A stretch of DNA of 64,000 bases from Mytilus californianus (GCF_021869535.1 NW_026262712.1:49148884-49212883); one strand, 5' to 3'; shown: positions 44,401-48,660, numbered from the stretch's first letter. A program made the numbers and translations. Notes: generated by a model from the sequence alone, not told the origin.

Positions 44401-45913
44401 CCAACATATTTATGGGCAAATTAGAAAAACAACTCCTTGAATCTTCCATCGAAAAACCGCTTTCCTGGTTTAGATTTATAGATGATGTGGATATGAAATG
44501 GAATAAAAGTGACGAGGATTTAGATACATTCATCACTCATGCCAACAACATACATCCAAGTATCAAATTTACTCATGAGAAATCTAAATCCAAAATCACC
44601 TTCCTCGATACCTCCAGCTCGCTCACAGATGGCATCATATCCACTGATCTATATTCTAAGCCTACTGACACTCACCAATATCTGTCCCCTAAAAGTTGCC
44701 ATCCTGCTCATTGTACTAAGAGCATCCCGTACAGTCAGGCACTCAGAGTCAAGCGAATATGTTCCAACTCAGAAACAACTAAAAAACAACTACGTCAACT
44801 CGAAACCCGCTTGAAGAGAAGGGGCTACAAACACAAAACTATCCAAAAAGGCTTTCAGAAAGCGGAAACTATCCCAAGGAGTAAACTGTTAGAACACAAA
44901 TATAAAAAGAAAAATAAAAGGACTCCATGTGTTCTTACTTACCACCCATCTCTCAAAAACAGCTTCGGTGTCATTCGTGAGCATTGGAAAACAGTTGAAA
45001 AGAATTCCAAACTATCCAAGATTTTTCCCGAGCCTCCCATGATAGCTTTTAGGCAACCCAATAGTCTGCGTAACCTGCTGGTGCGGGCTGAAGTGTCTGA
45101 TAATAGAAGTACTTCTGGAGAATGTCGCTCGTGTGATGAAAAACGCTGCAAATGCTGCCTACAGATGCATCACTCATCAACTTTTCACAGTAAGGCAACC
45201 GAAAATAACTATAAGATATTTTGCAATGTTAACTGCAAAAGTATGAATGTTATTTACATTCTAGAATGTTCGGTTTGTGGCCTCCAATATGTTGGTGAGT
45301 CAAAGCAGCCTTTCCACAAACGCCTCAATGGCCATAGGAGTGATATCTCTAAGAAGCCACTTCTCCCAGTTTCTCAGCATTTCAGACAGTCTGGTCACAC
45401 ACTTGATGACTTTAACCGCATGAAGATCCTAGTGATTGAACAGAACATTCACTGGAGTGATGCCCAGCGACAGGTTCGGGAAAGCTTTTGGATAAAGGAA
45501 CTAAATGTGCATCATCCAAACGGCATCAATAAAAAATACTAAGTTTTATTTTTCACTCATTTTGGGTTGTAAATATACACAGTCACGTATATTTGAGTAT
45601 TGAGTTTTGTTTTATATTATGATGTTCAGGATTTTGGATTAAATCAATAGACCAAAACTTACCTGTATTATTGAGCTATTTTTATACATATTATCAGTAT
45701 TGTTAAAATAATTGACACCGAAGAAGGCTATTTGTTAAGCCGAAATATTTGTCAACACGATTTATTAACAACATCTTCGTATAATACCATCTTATATTAG
45801 TATCGTCGTGCAAATCTCTAGACTTATATAATTTTTTTCCTTATCTGCACAGTATCGTCTATTCTAGACGATCCGGTACATAGTAAATTTGCTGGTTGGT
45901 CCTTTTTATAGAC

Positions 45914-45958
<45 letters not shown>

Positions 45959-47734
45959 AAGGAGATGTGGTATGATTTCTAATGAGACAACACAAATATA
46001 CCATACATAACTGTAAAATATAAGGGCATACACCATGAGGACAGGGACAGGGAAAACTTCAATATTTTGCAAAATCAAACCAAACACTATACATGTAGAT
46101 AGATACTGTAAATTCAGAAATTATTGCGATGTTTTTATTATTCCGAAAAATGCGACAGGGTTACAATAGCAATAATTAAAACTTGCATTTTGACATTTTT
46201 TATATAAATAAAACAGGATTTTTCTGAATATCGCAAAAATTAAAATTGCATTTTAGTCTAAAATGACAAAATCGCAATAATAAATTCACGCAATAATTTC
46301 TGAATTTACAGTAGTCTTGAATTTACTTAATTTGAGTAAGAGTTATTTCCCTTTGAAATAATGTTGGAGGTTACCAGATTCAACTGGTTATACTGACTGC
46401 TAAACTTTAAAAATTTGTAAGGGGTTCCGCGGAACCCTGTGTCTTGCCTACGATTGCTGCTGTCAGTGTAAAAGTATAACGTTGACTTAAAAAGTGAGTC
46501 CATTTATCAGTAAAATACAGAATGTTAAGAAAGATTCTAACTTTCTCTTTAGATGCTATTTCTTGGTCTTGAAGATTAGCTTCTGTCCAAGTTTCATAAC
46601 AATCCACGAAGGTTAACAAACTTATCATGTCAAAAAAATTTAATCCCACACTGTCAGTAAATGTTAACTGTAAAAAAAGTACATCTATCCAAAAAATACT
46701 GAAAATGAAAATATATTTTCAAAAGTGTGCTTCAGACATTATCTCTTAATCATAAAAAAGTTTCATAAAATTCTATGCAGGTTTGACAAATTATTTGATG
46801 TGTAACAAACTTTAACCCCAGACTGTATCTATTTGTTAAATGTAAAAAAAAATAAGTCCATTTATCAGTAAAATACGGAAAAATGAAAATAAATATTTTC
46901 AAAATTTTGCTCTTGATACTGTATTTTGGTCATAAACAAGCTTCTGTCCAAATTTCATCAAATTCCATGAAGGTTTGACAAAGTAATTGATGACTGAAAA
47001 ACTTGAACCTTAGACTGAATATGAATGTTAACTATAAAAAAACTAAGTCCATTTATCAGTAAAATACGGAAAAATGAAAATAAATATTTTCAAAATTTTG
47101 TTGTGGATACTGTATTTTGGTCATAAACAAGCTTCTATATAGGTATAAGAAGATGTGGTATGAGTGCCAATGAGACAACTCTCCATCCAAGTCACAATTG
47201 TAAAAGTAAACCATTATAGCTCAAAGTACGGCCTTTAACCCAGAGCCTTGGCTCACACCGATCATTCTGTTCAAATTTCATCTAATTCCATGTAGGTTTG
47301 ACAAAGTTATTGATGTCCAAAAAAACTATAACCACAGACTGAACCTAAATGTTGATGACCCCGACAGAACCTAGGATCGCTATGTCTCGCTTTGGCTCGA
47401 CAAAAAGAGTAGTCTTCTGAACATTCTTCATTCATCACTTCAATGTATTAATGATATCATATCTGACTTTTTTGTACTACATGTTTTAATTTGGTTATTA
47501 TTTTAGTTAAATAGGAAAATAAATCAGTTTGCACTCCAACATGGTGGCCAAGAGAAACAACTCCAACTCAACTTACATCATGTGGAGAACTATCTATTGG
47601 GTATTTAGATATTACTAACCTCCTCCTCCAGTAGCTGTGGTTTCTTTGTAATCATCTAAGACTTTTGGGAAGGCATCCAGTTCTTTGACAACTTTCAAAG
47701 CTTGCTTCCTGTTTACTGCATTCAATCGCCTCAT
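2263..47734 (-). CDS. ERGIC2: ERGIC2, ER-Golgi intermediate compartment protein 2 (10 coding exons)
   Basis: Joined coding segments, 5' to 3': 47734-47620, 40403-40295, 39425-39379, 37614-37386, 13751-13656, 11245-11187, 10217-10119, 8644-8547, 3561-3399, 2441-2263. All junctions are GT..AG, phases agree, and the sum is 1194 nt (397 residues plus stop). Human ERGIC2 is about 377. The protein opens MRRLNAVNRK and has KELDAFPKV, KLKINIDITVAM, VNKVAGNFHIT, HRINHLSFG, FQYFIQVVPT and SHGISGIFYKYDL, all diagnostic of the ERGIC/Erv41 family. Two membrane spans are visible (about residues 39-59 and 320-345) with a large luminal domain between them and a cytosolic tail rich in serine. The family forms the Erv41-Erv46 cargo receptor with ERGIC3, cycling between ER and Golgi in COPII vesicles. 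The 9 bases before the ATG end at a splice acceptor, so a non-coding 5' exon must lie beyond 47743. Intron 4 contains other coding units. Confidence 0.96.
3007..3200 (-). ncRNA. Hammerhead-ribozyme relic with flanking repeat
   Basis: On the minus strand, 3078-3007 gives CTGATGA, a stem II GTC/GAC closing TTTTGTA, then GAAA, a stem III (39-42 with 28-31 of the 3000s) and a distal stem I pairing GATT with AATC. This is the order of a type I hammerhead. The base expected to be U16.1 before the cleavage site is C (plus G at 3028), so self-cleavage is doubtful. Bases 3085-3200 are a repeat that accompanies the motif and recurs near 21640-21720. Confidence 0.6.
3399..3561 (-). CDS. ERGIC2: ERGIC2 coding exon 9 (second membrane span)
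   Basis: It encodes NRTINHAKGSHGISGIF, YKYDLNSLKIRVREQHQPIW and QFLVRLCGIIGGVFSVA, the last luminal segment and the second transmembrane helix. The donor is GTAATT. Very close in wording to the vertebrate protein. Confidence 0.95.
3816..4856 (+). mobile_element. Hairpin-ended element with duplicated ~420-bp core
   Basis: The left end has the palindrome AGGCTCTAAAGAGCCT (3818-3833), then GCTCACCTG. The right end has tandem GGACGAC, the hairpin GGCCCTTCGGGCC (4831-4843), then CAGGTGAGCTAA and an A-run, so the two ends carry inverted CAGGTGAGC. The core is two diverged copies (about 3930-4260 and 4425-4765) sharing 'caaaaactgcaaaatttc', 'ggcagcaaccca' and 'ggcggggtcatc'. Architecture resembles HINE/Helentron-type non-autonomous elements. 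Lies in ERGIC2 intron 8. Confidence 0.7.
5653..8269 (+). mobile_element. Hairpin-ended element, split by a CACTA insertion
   Basis: The left end holds palindrome GTGTCCATGGGACAC then 'agatgatgcccc'. The core has three diverged units around 'aagggacataactctagaac' and 'cataacatttggttgaggc'. The right end is the hairpin GCCCCTCCGCTATGGCGGGGGC plus 'ataaaaatg'. A shorter intact relative is at 42452-42849. The core is interrupted at 6061-8084. Confidence 0.75.
6061..8084. mobile_element. Non-autonomous CACTA (EnSpm-like) transposon, 2.0 kb
   Basis: The ends are perfect inverted repeats of at least 80 bases beginning CACTACAAACCAGTAAAAGT. A direct ATG flanks both sides (6058-6060 and 8085-8087), i.e. 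a 3-bp target duplication. The uninterrupted relative at 42671 shows the empty-site context. Inside each end is an array of alternating 'agtctgaacc' and 'atactcgacc', oriented inwards, like the subterminal repeats to which CACTA transposases bind. The middle contains a direct duplication (6972-7052 and 7482-7560). There is no transposase ORF. Confidence 0.85.
8547..8644 (-). CDS. ERGIC2: ERGIC2 coding exon 8
   Basis: It encodes YHLFQYFIQVVPTEVRTYR then ANVDTYQYAVTER and ends in phase 0 at donor GTAAAT. FQYFIxVVPT and QYxVTER are conserved in the COPII-coated ERV domain. Confidence 0.93.
8726..9559. mobile_element. Non-autonomous hAT-like transposon, 834 bp
   Basis: The terminal inverted repeats start TAGGGATGTCAAC and run into repeated 'gagtactcgagta' motifs. 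The flanks are ATTTAAAG (8718-8725) and ATTTATAG (9560-9567), an 8-bp target duplication with one mismatch. TIR beginning TAGGG and an 8-bp duplication fit the hAT superfamily. No ORF longer than a few dozen codons. Lies in ERGIC2 intron 7. Confidence 0.8.
9575..9790 (+). repeat. Interspersed repeat 'gtggtatgattgccaatgag' family
   Basis: Carries 'gtggtatgattgccaatgag' followed by 'taggtcaccat'. The same family recurs at about 10545-10830, 17195-17580, 28090-28455, 31735-31860, 37235-37352, 45955-46035, 47136-47267 and 48415-48660. No ORF; class unresolved. Confidence 0.7.
9890..10015 (+). repeat. Interspersed repeat 'ttgattgattgctgtt'
   Basis: A segment with 'ttgattgattgctgtt', 'gctattttgtgg' and 'gagagaaccaccga' matches 48258-48395, each about 130 bases. 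Not identified further. Confidence 0.6.
10119..10217 (-). CDS. ERGIC2: ERGIC2 coding exon 7
   Basis: It encodes EMNYTHRINHLSFGDIV then HGVVSPLDGEEKITKD. HRINHLSFG and PLDG are family signatures. The acceptor is TTTCAG and the donor GTAAGT. Confidence 0.93.
10545..10830 (-). repeat. Interspersed repeat, 'gtggtatgattgccaatgag' family, reverse
   Basis: Ends with 'gtcttattggcaatcatacc' and carries 'gttgaaggccttacggtagc', the reverse of the 9575 family. Located within ERGIC2 intron 6. Confidence 0.7.
11187..11245 (-). CDS. ERGIC2: ERGIC2 coding exon 6
   Basis: A 59-nt exon encoding SIPVFPSGHAHISFNIGDN; 'GHAH' is conserved with vertebrate ERGIC2. The acceptor is TTACAG and the donor GTAAGA. Confidence 0.88.
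11311..11592 (+). mobile_element. Short hairpin-ended element
   Basis: Opens 'gatggtgcccctgctggc' and closes with 'aatatgctcctacctcccat' and 'atgagggcataata'. The right-end hairpin pairs GCTC/ATGCC-type sequences with GAGGGCAT. Same general plan as the elements at 5653 and 61676, but more decayed. Confidence 0.45.
11593..13655. other. ERGIC2 intron 5, AT-rich, no gene seen
   Basis: No supported coding or RNA gene. Short open frames here have no family features and no splice partners. Confidence 0.6.
13656..13751 (-). CDS. ERGIC2: ERGIC2 coding exon 5
   Basis: It encodes KDKPSHRPDACRIHGTL then IVNKVAGNFHITAGK, the hallmark ERGIC luminal motif. The acceptor is TTTAAG and the donor GTATGT. It is separated from exon 4 by a 23.6-kb intron that hosts two other coding units. 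Confidence 0.93.
14640..14870. repeat. Palindromic GTAATATTAC repeat cluster in an interspersed repeat
   Basis: Five alternating copies of 'tgtaatattac' separated by about 18 bases lie at 14760-14830. They are flanked by 'gtccaggcaattactgaaaa' and by a fragment of the family at 10545 ('tttcggggcctttta'). The mirror arrangement occurs at 37055-37352. Confidence 0.65.
14880..16130. other. AT-rich intronic stretch, no gene seen
   Basis: No repeat family or coding exon recognised between the palindrome cluster and the last exon of the nested gene. It should contain the 3' UTR of that gene; several ATTAAA-like signals exist but none stands out. Confidence 0.5.
16131..16447 (-). CDS. Nested gene, last exon, Tudor/PWWP-like domain
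   Basis: The acceptor is TTCCAG. It encodes DTETTWEINSYYAVAFEDRW, YPGVVTAIEGDNKDWASIKY and FKWPGKEDSALAHINAM, ending VEIDYQ and TAG at 16131. 'VAFEDRWYPGVV' followed by a second strand and 'F.WP' is the pattern of a small ligand-binding barrel found at the C-termini of many uncharacterised invertebrate proteins. Confidence 0.85.
16131..36911 (-). CDS. Nested gene of unknown function, basic/acidic exons and Tudor-like C-terminus
   Basis: Joined coding segments: 36911-36859, 21533-21052, 20708-20640, 20080-20001, 19669-19573, 19059-18989, 18656-18608, 18309-18262, 17884-17793, 17015-16973, 16447-16131. All junctions are GT..AG with compatible phases; 1401 nt gives 466 residues. The 5' exon assignment is an inference from phase. 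If it is wrong, the ATG at 21496 could be the start. Residues about 30-130 form a basic, helix-rich segment (RTPDEAFNALRSNERR, IKSMAIKQIVKNIRKLADL) with only a faint resemblance to MADS-type DNA-binding folds. The middle is a series of small exons alternating lysine-rich and acidic peptides. The last exon (YYAVAFEDRWYPGVV, IKYMHPSGENFKWPG) looks like a small beta-barrel of Tudor/PWWP type. A chromatin or nucleic-acid role is plausible but unproven. I do not recognise the gene. Confidence 0.75.
16973..17015 (-). CDS. Nested gene exon 10, acidic
   Basis: A 43-nt exon encoding DSNSQLDHDVTAEE between acceptor TTGTAG and donor GTATGC. Its phase-1 end joins the last exon to give EEDTETTW. Confidence 0.78.
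17195..17580 (+). repeat. Interspersed repeat, 'gtggtatgagtgccaatgag' family
   Basis: A long copy: 'agatgtggtatgagtgccaa', 'cagagccttggctcacccc'-like text, 'cgggaaaacaaacggcc' and 'gactta.gacaggtgc'. The first 150 bases nearly match 47136-47267. Confidence 0.75.
17793..17884 (-). CDS. Nested gene exon 9, basic then acidic
   Basis: Encodes EKKKRRNTKKIDQRTPS then NDHIDQDVSRDIQN, with donor GTAAGT. The lysine/arginine cluster could act as a nuclear localisation signal. Confidence 0.78.
18262..18309 (-). CDS. Nested gene exon 8
   Basis: A 48-nt exon encoding ATERDDQDMPIIKAP between acceptor TCATAG and donor GTATTA. Phase-consistent with both neighbours. Confidence 0.7.
18608..18656 (-). CDS. 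Nested gene exon 7
   Basis: A 49-nt exon encoding LSEAIEQISINNQDQQ; the acceptor follows a T-rich tract and the donor is GTATTT. Confidence 0.68.
18989..19059 (-). CDS. Nested gene exon 6, acidic repeat exon
   Basis: Encodes DSKEMNEIEKDVTEEVN then TDVSEPV. It parallels exon 4 (20001-20080) in phase, length, composition and ending (EPE/EPV), suggesting exon duplication. Confidence 0.78.
19573..19669 (-). CDS. Nested gene exon 5, lysine-rich repeat exon
   Basis: Encodes LIQHIEPSTSKQKRKKGK then TQQKKQAAKPKLIY. It parallels exon 3 (20640-20708, SPKQKQKKKKSQPAKRKLIN). Confidence 0.8.
20001..20080 (-). CDS. Nested gene exon 4, acidic repeat exon
   Basis: Encodes ESGERDDNEDDEIGETIN then MISETNEPE between an acceptor after a T-run and donor GTTTGT. 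Confidence 0.78.
20640..20708 (-). CDS. Nested gene exon 3, lysine-rich
   Basis: Encodes EINSPKQKQKKKKSQPAKRK then LIN between acceptor TTCACAG and donor GTAAAT. Strongly basic, a likely nuclear localisation or nucleic-acid contact segment. Confidence 0.8.
21052..21533 (-). CDS. Nested gene exon 2, N-terminal domain
   Basis: The acceptor is CAATAG and the donor GTAAAT. It encodes ENNDNSISTPKLMPGQNKEY and then about 140 residues including RTPDEAFNALRSNERR and LQTIDLSLIFCVRDEVQKRQ. It is the longest exon of this gene and has no internal stop. The in-frame ATG at 21496 is an alternative start if no upstream exon is used. Confidence 0.83.
21640..21811 (+). ncRNA. Second hammerhead-like relic with the same flanking repeat
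   Basis: The plus strand reads CTGATGA (21756-21762), GTC/GAC stem II around TTGTAGC, then AAAA in place of GAAA and 'gtgtgactggcata' in place of the stem III arm. Upstream 'accttagctgtat' and 'ttttggtcctcaa' match the reverse complement of 3085-3175. A diverged, certainly inactive copy of the element at 3007. Confidence 0.5.
21812..23724. other. AT-rich stretch between nested genes, no gene seen
   Basis: No exon or recognisable repeat. It should include the 3' UTR of the large exon at 23725. A minus-strand AATAAA is present at plus 23469-23474. Confidence 0.5.
23725..27022 (-). CDS. RAG1 N-terminal-region-like (N-RAG-type) protein, large terminal exon
   Basis: One open frame of about 1,097 codons with no break, stop TGA at 23725. 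It starts at acceptor TTTCCAG, not at an ATG: the codon at 27015 (residue 1 here) is GTG, so a 5' exon is required. Residues 13-107 reproduce the order of the vertebrate RAG1 N-terminal region: CRICG (13-17), EIHPNALC (49-56), NPHTDCCKIC (88-97) and basic RGRKRKR. Further on are AFDNEQ (D365), a CX2C-X10-CX2C knuckle (521-538), a C2H2 finger CNHCNQTF..H..H (661-682) and RIGGGHFEMN. No RAG1 RING or RAG1 catalytic core is recognised. Molluscan N-RAG elements (N-RAG-TP, reported in Aplysia) encode such a RAG1-N-like protein. This may be a transposon-derived gene or an intact element; no terminal repeats were found. With the 5' exon at 36859-36911 it makes 1116 residues. Confidence 0.85.
27025..28089. 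other. AT-rich intronic stretch, no gene seen
   Basis: Just upstream of the RAG1-N-like exon. No ATG-bearing exon with a good donor was found here, and no inverted repeat matching 22800-23720. Confidence 0.45.
28090..28455 (-). repeat. Interspersed repeat, 'gtggtatgattgccaatgag' family, reverse
   Basis: A long copy: 'cccaggttagtgggagggtt', 'gcctgtcccaagtcaggagc', 'tttcggggccttttac', 'gttgaaggccgtac' and 'gtcttattggcaatcatacc'. Confidence 0.8.
28460..29455. other. AT-rich intronic stretch, no gene seen
   Basis: No supported feature apart from short AT microsatellites near 28625-28635. Confidence 0.45.
29540..29777 (+). mobile_element. Hairpin-ended element fragment
   Basis: The right end carries 'gaggacggacggacaaacag' and 'aatacctcccataaacggga' closing into 'atataaaaagg'. 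The GGACGGAC run followed by a small hairpin and an A-run is the same plan as at 4800 and 61900. The left end is unclear. Confidence 0.5.
30046..31302 (+). mobile_element. Hairpin-ended element with seven ~147-bp tandem units
   Basis: The left end reads 'aagagtgcacacgctgaaat' and 'gtctcgcc'. The core has seven units, each with 'ccatgaaaatgaggtcaagg' (near 30188, 30336, 30482, 30629, 30777, 30920 and 31079). The right end has GCC trinucleotides (31210-31246), then GTCGAG, hairpin GCGACAAAAGTCGC, CTCGAC and an A-run. Right end shared with the elements at 46414 and 49408. Confidence 0.8.
31735..31860 (-). repeat. Interspersed repeat, 'gtggtatgattgccaatgag' family, fragment
   Basis: Contains 'ggctttgctcatgttgaagc' and 'tcattggcaatcatgcctca'. 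A diverged 3' fragment. Confidence 0.6.
31861..32650. other. Intronic stretch, no gene seen
   Basis: A 61-codon open frame at 31990 has no family features. The palindromic phrase 'gggttataacctttgggcta' near 32310 is not explained. Confidence 0.4.
32655..32945. repeat. 42-bp tandem repeat with GTAATATTA palindromes
   Basis: Five to six units of 42 bases ('aggggactttatattacaca', 'tatctgtaatattattgaga'), spacing confirmed at 32761, 32803 and 32845. Because 42 is divisible by three, the minus strand stays open and gives a 14-residue repeat (NITDMCNIKSPYLN). I read this as a by-product of the tandem, not a protein gene. Confidence 0.85.
32946..34595. other. Intronic stretch, no gene seen
   Basis: AT-rich; no repeat family or exon recognised. 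The 118-codon plus-strand frame near 33533 is hydrophobic and low in complexity and has no supporting context. Confidence 0.4.
34596..34700 (+). repeat. Interspersed repeat fragment 'attcctgacttggtacaggc'
   Basis: 'gacaaaacacatcaaacgaa' and 'attcctgacttggtacaggc' echo the distal part of the family at 17195-17580. Confidence 0.5.
34975..35110. promoter_or_regulatory. CCAAT-box cluster with TATA-like motif
   Basis: Three CCAAT pentamers (ATTGG at about 35016 on the plus strand, CCAAT near 35050 and 35091) and TATAAATA near 35027, within about 90 bases, in sequence otherwise free of known repeats. No transcript start can be assigned, so this is only a candidate. Confidence 0.25.
36165..36655 (+). 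repeat. Three ~170-bp tandem units
   Basis: Each unit carries 'cctttgatgtttctgaattt'-like text, 'tctcag', 'cttttattttcatgacaat' and 'acatttttaccgc'. They lie about 200 bases downstream (minus-strand sense) of the exon at 36859-36911, in the intron. Confidence 0.7.
36859..36911 (-). CDS. Candidate 5' coding exon shared by two nested genes
   Basis: ATG at 36909-36911, encoding METPEQPNMEMENATST plus two bases (GA), then a strong donor GTAAGT. The phase fits the acceptor at 27022 (giving ST-DEVVLSRH into the RAG1-N-like exon) and also the acceptor at 21533 (giving ST-EENNDNSIS into the multi-exon gene). No other exon in intron 4 could supply the missing start of either unit as far as I can see. 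RNA evidence would be decisive. Confidence 0.6.
37055..37352. repeat. GTAATATTAC palindrome cluster joined to an interspersed repeat
   Basis: Six 'gtaatatta' copies over 37070-37215, then 'ttcagtaattgcctggactg', then 'gaaggccgtac' and 'tcattggcaaccataccaaa'. It is the mirror image of 14640-14870, including the 'tccaggcaattact' junction. Confidence 0.7.
37386..37614 (-). CDS. ERGIC2: ERGIC2 coding exon 4
   Basis: It encodes ALGADVVDSTGQNFGHQNFG through ELSTEQRRYLDIIQDVNKYL to FRKGMPE, ending at donor GTGAAG in phase 2. 'GADVVD' and 'LSTEQRRY' correspond to GADVLD and LSPQQKEW of the vertebrate protein. Reading on past the donor meets an in-frame TGA at once, so the splice is needed. Confidence 0.9.
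38025..38485 (+). repeat. Three ~155-bp tandem units
   Basis: Units share 'acaattcttgccagattttt', 'aaaggtttatat', 'aatgtcttggacaa' and 'aaaagagttatg'. In ERGIC2 intron 3. Likely the core of another element with tandem repeats; ends not clear. Confidence 0.7.
38640..39275 (+). repeat. Interspersed repeat ending 'ccatttccattctcaatttt'
   Basis: Contains 'gaggtctggagctggcatgg', 'tgactcggacttctctt', 'gcctgtcccaagtcaggagc', 'ggacgcctccgggtgcggga' and ends 'acacattccccatttccatt'. I associate this with bivalve genomes. No ORF. Part is shared with 20190-20540. Confidence 0.55.
39379..39425 (-). CDS. ERGIC2: ERGIC2 coding exon 3
   Basis: A 47-nt exon encoding KLKINIDITVAMRCN, the most conserved luminal motif of ERGIC2. 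The acceptor follows a T-rich tract (minus strand) and the donor is GTAAGT. Confidence 0.92.
40295..40403 (-). CDS. ERGIC2: ERGIC2 coding exon 2 (first membrane span)
   Basis: The exon lies between acceptor TTTCAG and donor GTGAGT. It encodes VSLAVFAVIIILVLSEVIYY, the first transmembrane helix, then ARTELKFDYEVDTQMDG at the start of the luminal part. It enters in phase 1 and leaves in phase 2, matching its neighbours. Confidence 0.92.
40404..42451. other. ERGIC2 intron 1, proximal part
   Basis: AT-rich without coding support. Includes a short three-unit tandem at 42125-42235 ('caatattcatgtatttaaga'). Confidence 0.5.
42452..42849 (+). mobile_element. Hairpin-ended element, intact short copy
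   Basis: Starts 'gagaatgtgtccatgggaca', has two tandem units ('aagggacataactcaagaac', 'aaggggcataactctagaat') and ends 'ggtgacggcggtggcataaa'. Relative of 5653-8269; its second unit preserves the pre-insertion context of the CACTA target. Confidence 0.75.
43311..45542 (+). CDS. Penelope-like element ORF: reverse transcriptase plus GIY-YIG endonuclease
   Basis: A single open frame of about 743 codons, closed upstream by TGA at 43308. The first plausible codon for a start is GTG (43332, residue 1 here), so the N-terminus is probably missing and the copy 5'-truncated. Order: NLSKHQLTEAETSLLSRGLN, a palm domain with KPADKGSAVVVMDK, LPKIHK, GRPIVSA and GTAMGTKMAPSYANI, RFIDD at 382-385, then a Cys-rich linker (CRSCDEKRCKCC) and GIY-YIG (NVIYILECSVCGLQYVGES at 639-657, HKRLNGHRS after). 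That architecture is specific to Penelope-like retroelements. Inside ERGIC2 intron 1 on the opposite strand. No internal stop, so the insertion is young or the copy selected. Confidence 0.95.
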   Translation, partial: YISPSNIVVNLSKHQLTEAETSLLSRGLNFCPLPAPVNETKLSEDLDNFARSLRIKEYFASKENNNRCSDSDSEISEDENNYKFIKKSTWIPKPSKNATLESFIDNFKSDIIRNTRNNNKPFDNLTNEERTALKNLRSNDNIVIKPADKGSAVVVMDKSAYIQEAERKLGDARFYQKLDSDPTTSFSREITDSLVEMHNDGFIDEKTLEYLKPENPKPGRFYLLPKIHKANNPGRPIVSANGHPTEKISEFVDFHLRQHVEDLPSHIKDTTDYLRKLQALNPLPSDTTLVSMDVTSRYTNIPHADGIDACKEVWNSRPVKYPPTECLVKMLTLVLKNNNFTFDGDHYLQVNGTAMGTKMAPSYANIFMGKLEKQLLESSIEKPLSWFRFIDDVDMKWNKSDEDLDTFITHANNIHPSIKFTHEKSKSKITFLDTSSSLTDGIISTDLYSKPTDTHQYLSPKSCHPAHCTKSIPYSQALRVKRICSNSETTKKQLRQLETRLKRRGYKHKTIQKGFQKAETIPRSKLLEHKYKKKNKRTPCVLTYHPSLKNSFGVIREHWKTVEKNSKLSKIFPEPPMIAFRQPNSLRNLLVRAEVSDNRSTSGECRSCDEKRCKCCLQMHHSSTFHSKATENNYKIFCNVNCKSMNVIYILECSVCGLQYVGESKQPFHKRLNGHRSDISKKPLLPVSQHFRQSGHTLDDFNRMKILVIEQNIHWSDAQRQVRESFWIKELNVHHPNGINKKY
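45705..45770 (+). ncRNA. Hammerhead-like fold at the 3' end of the Penelope element
   Basis: UUGAC pairs with GUCAA (stem I), enclosing CCGAAGA (canonical CUGAUGA), stem II GGCU/AGCC around AUUUGUUA, then GAAA and a tiny stem III. Penelope-like elements are known to carry hammerhead motifs. Two core changes make activity doubtful. Confidence 0.45.
45915..45955. repeat. TA dinucleotide microsatellite
   Basis: About 19 TA repeats directly before a 'gatgtggtatgatttctaat' fragment of the interspersed family (45955-46035). Confidence 0.95.
46106..46311. mobile_element. Short TIR element (MITE), TA target site
   Basis: Perfect ends CTGTAAATTCAGAAATTATT and inverse, flanked by TA on both sides. 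206 bases. Same family as 1176-1385. Confidence 0.85.
46414..47408 (+). mobile_element. Hairpin-ended element with ~190-bp tandem units and a nested repeat
   Basis: Left palindrome GGTTCCGCGGAACC (46422-46435) then 'ctgtgtcttgcctac'. The core repeats 'agtccatttatcagtaaaat' near 46498, 46855 and 47047. The right end is 'taggatcgctatgtctcgct' and 'ggctcgacaaaaag'. A 130-base fragment of the 17195 family interrupts the core at 47136-47267. Confidence 0.8.
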
Positions 47735-47743
47735 TCTTTTATT
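47620..47743 (-). CDS. ERGIC2: ERGIC2 coding exon 1 (start codon at 47734)
   Basis: The acceptor AG is at 47744-47745 and the ATG at 47732-47734. It encodes MRRLNAVNRKQALKVVKEL then DAFPKVLDDYKETTATGGG and ends one base into a codon at donor GTTAGT. This is the cytosolic N-terminus of the ERGIC_N domain. Confidence 0.93.
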
Positions 47744-48257
47744 CTAAAATGTTTTGAAAAATGTGAGATTGACTACAATTTCACTCCCAGATTTTGGTCT
47801 AGTCAGTCATGTTAGTGTTGTTCAATCTTTAGTTTTCTGTGTAGTGTTTTGCACACTGTTGTATGTCTTTTCATCATAAACAGTTTTCTTTTGACCATTG
47901 TGTTAGGTTTTTTTTTCTTCAACTTAGAGGTTTGGATTAACCAATTGGTATTTTTTCCAATATCCCCGTTTTTTAACAAGTTGCAGTATTAAATTGGTAG
48001 ACTAGATGAAATAAATTTTCATTATATTATATAATATATATATACTGTCATGACTGTAGTAGAAAGATTTGCAACAATGTACCAAAATGTTCTTCTTAGT
48101 TGTTACGATAAAGTCAGACATTAGGACAAGGGCGAAACAATAAACAATGATAAAAGGCAGACCTGATGAAATTTTGGCAATCAGGAATGCTTACCCCTTC
48201 AACACATCCGTAAAAATTGAATAAGAGACGTTTTGTTTTATTTCTTTACTTTTTTTT

Positions 48258-48395
48258 ATTTTGATTGATTGCTGTTTAGTGCCACTTTCAACACTATGTA
48301 CATGTATTGAGCTATTTTGTGGTGGTCAGTTTTTATTGGTATAAAAGGAAGCTGGAGTTCCCAGAGAGAACCACCATCACATTTTTTAAACAATT
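48258..48395 (+). repeat. Interspersed repeat 'ttgattgattgctgttt'
   Basis: Second copy of the 9890-10015 repeat, with 'gagctattttgtggtggtca' and 'cccagagagaaccaccatca'. Confidence 0.6.
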
Positions 48396-48414
48396 TGATA
48401 ATAGTCCATAAAAA

Positions 48415-48660
48415 AATAAGGAGATGTGAAATGGTTGCCAACGTCCTTACGGCCTTCAACAATGAGAAAACCCATACCGCATAGTCGTGATAGAAGGCTA
48501 CAAAAGGCCCCAACATAAAAAATATGAAACAAGTCAATAGAGAAAACAAACGGCCTAATTTATAACGAAACAATATACGAAAAACAAATATGACAGACAT
48601 GAACAAATGACAACACTCAACTACAAGCTTCTGACTTGGGCTACTTGTTATATGGGGACG
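48415..48660 (+). repeat. Interspersed repeat, 'gtggtatgattgccaatgag' family
   Basis: 'aaggagatgtgaaatggttg', 'acggccttcaacaatgagaa', 'caaacggcctaatt' and 'gcttctgacttggg'. Confidence 0.7.

Noticed and set aside
45824-46087. Minus-strand frame with a long IY repeat
   Set aside because: Translation of the TA microsatellite.
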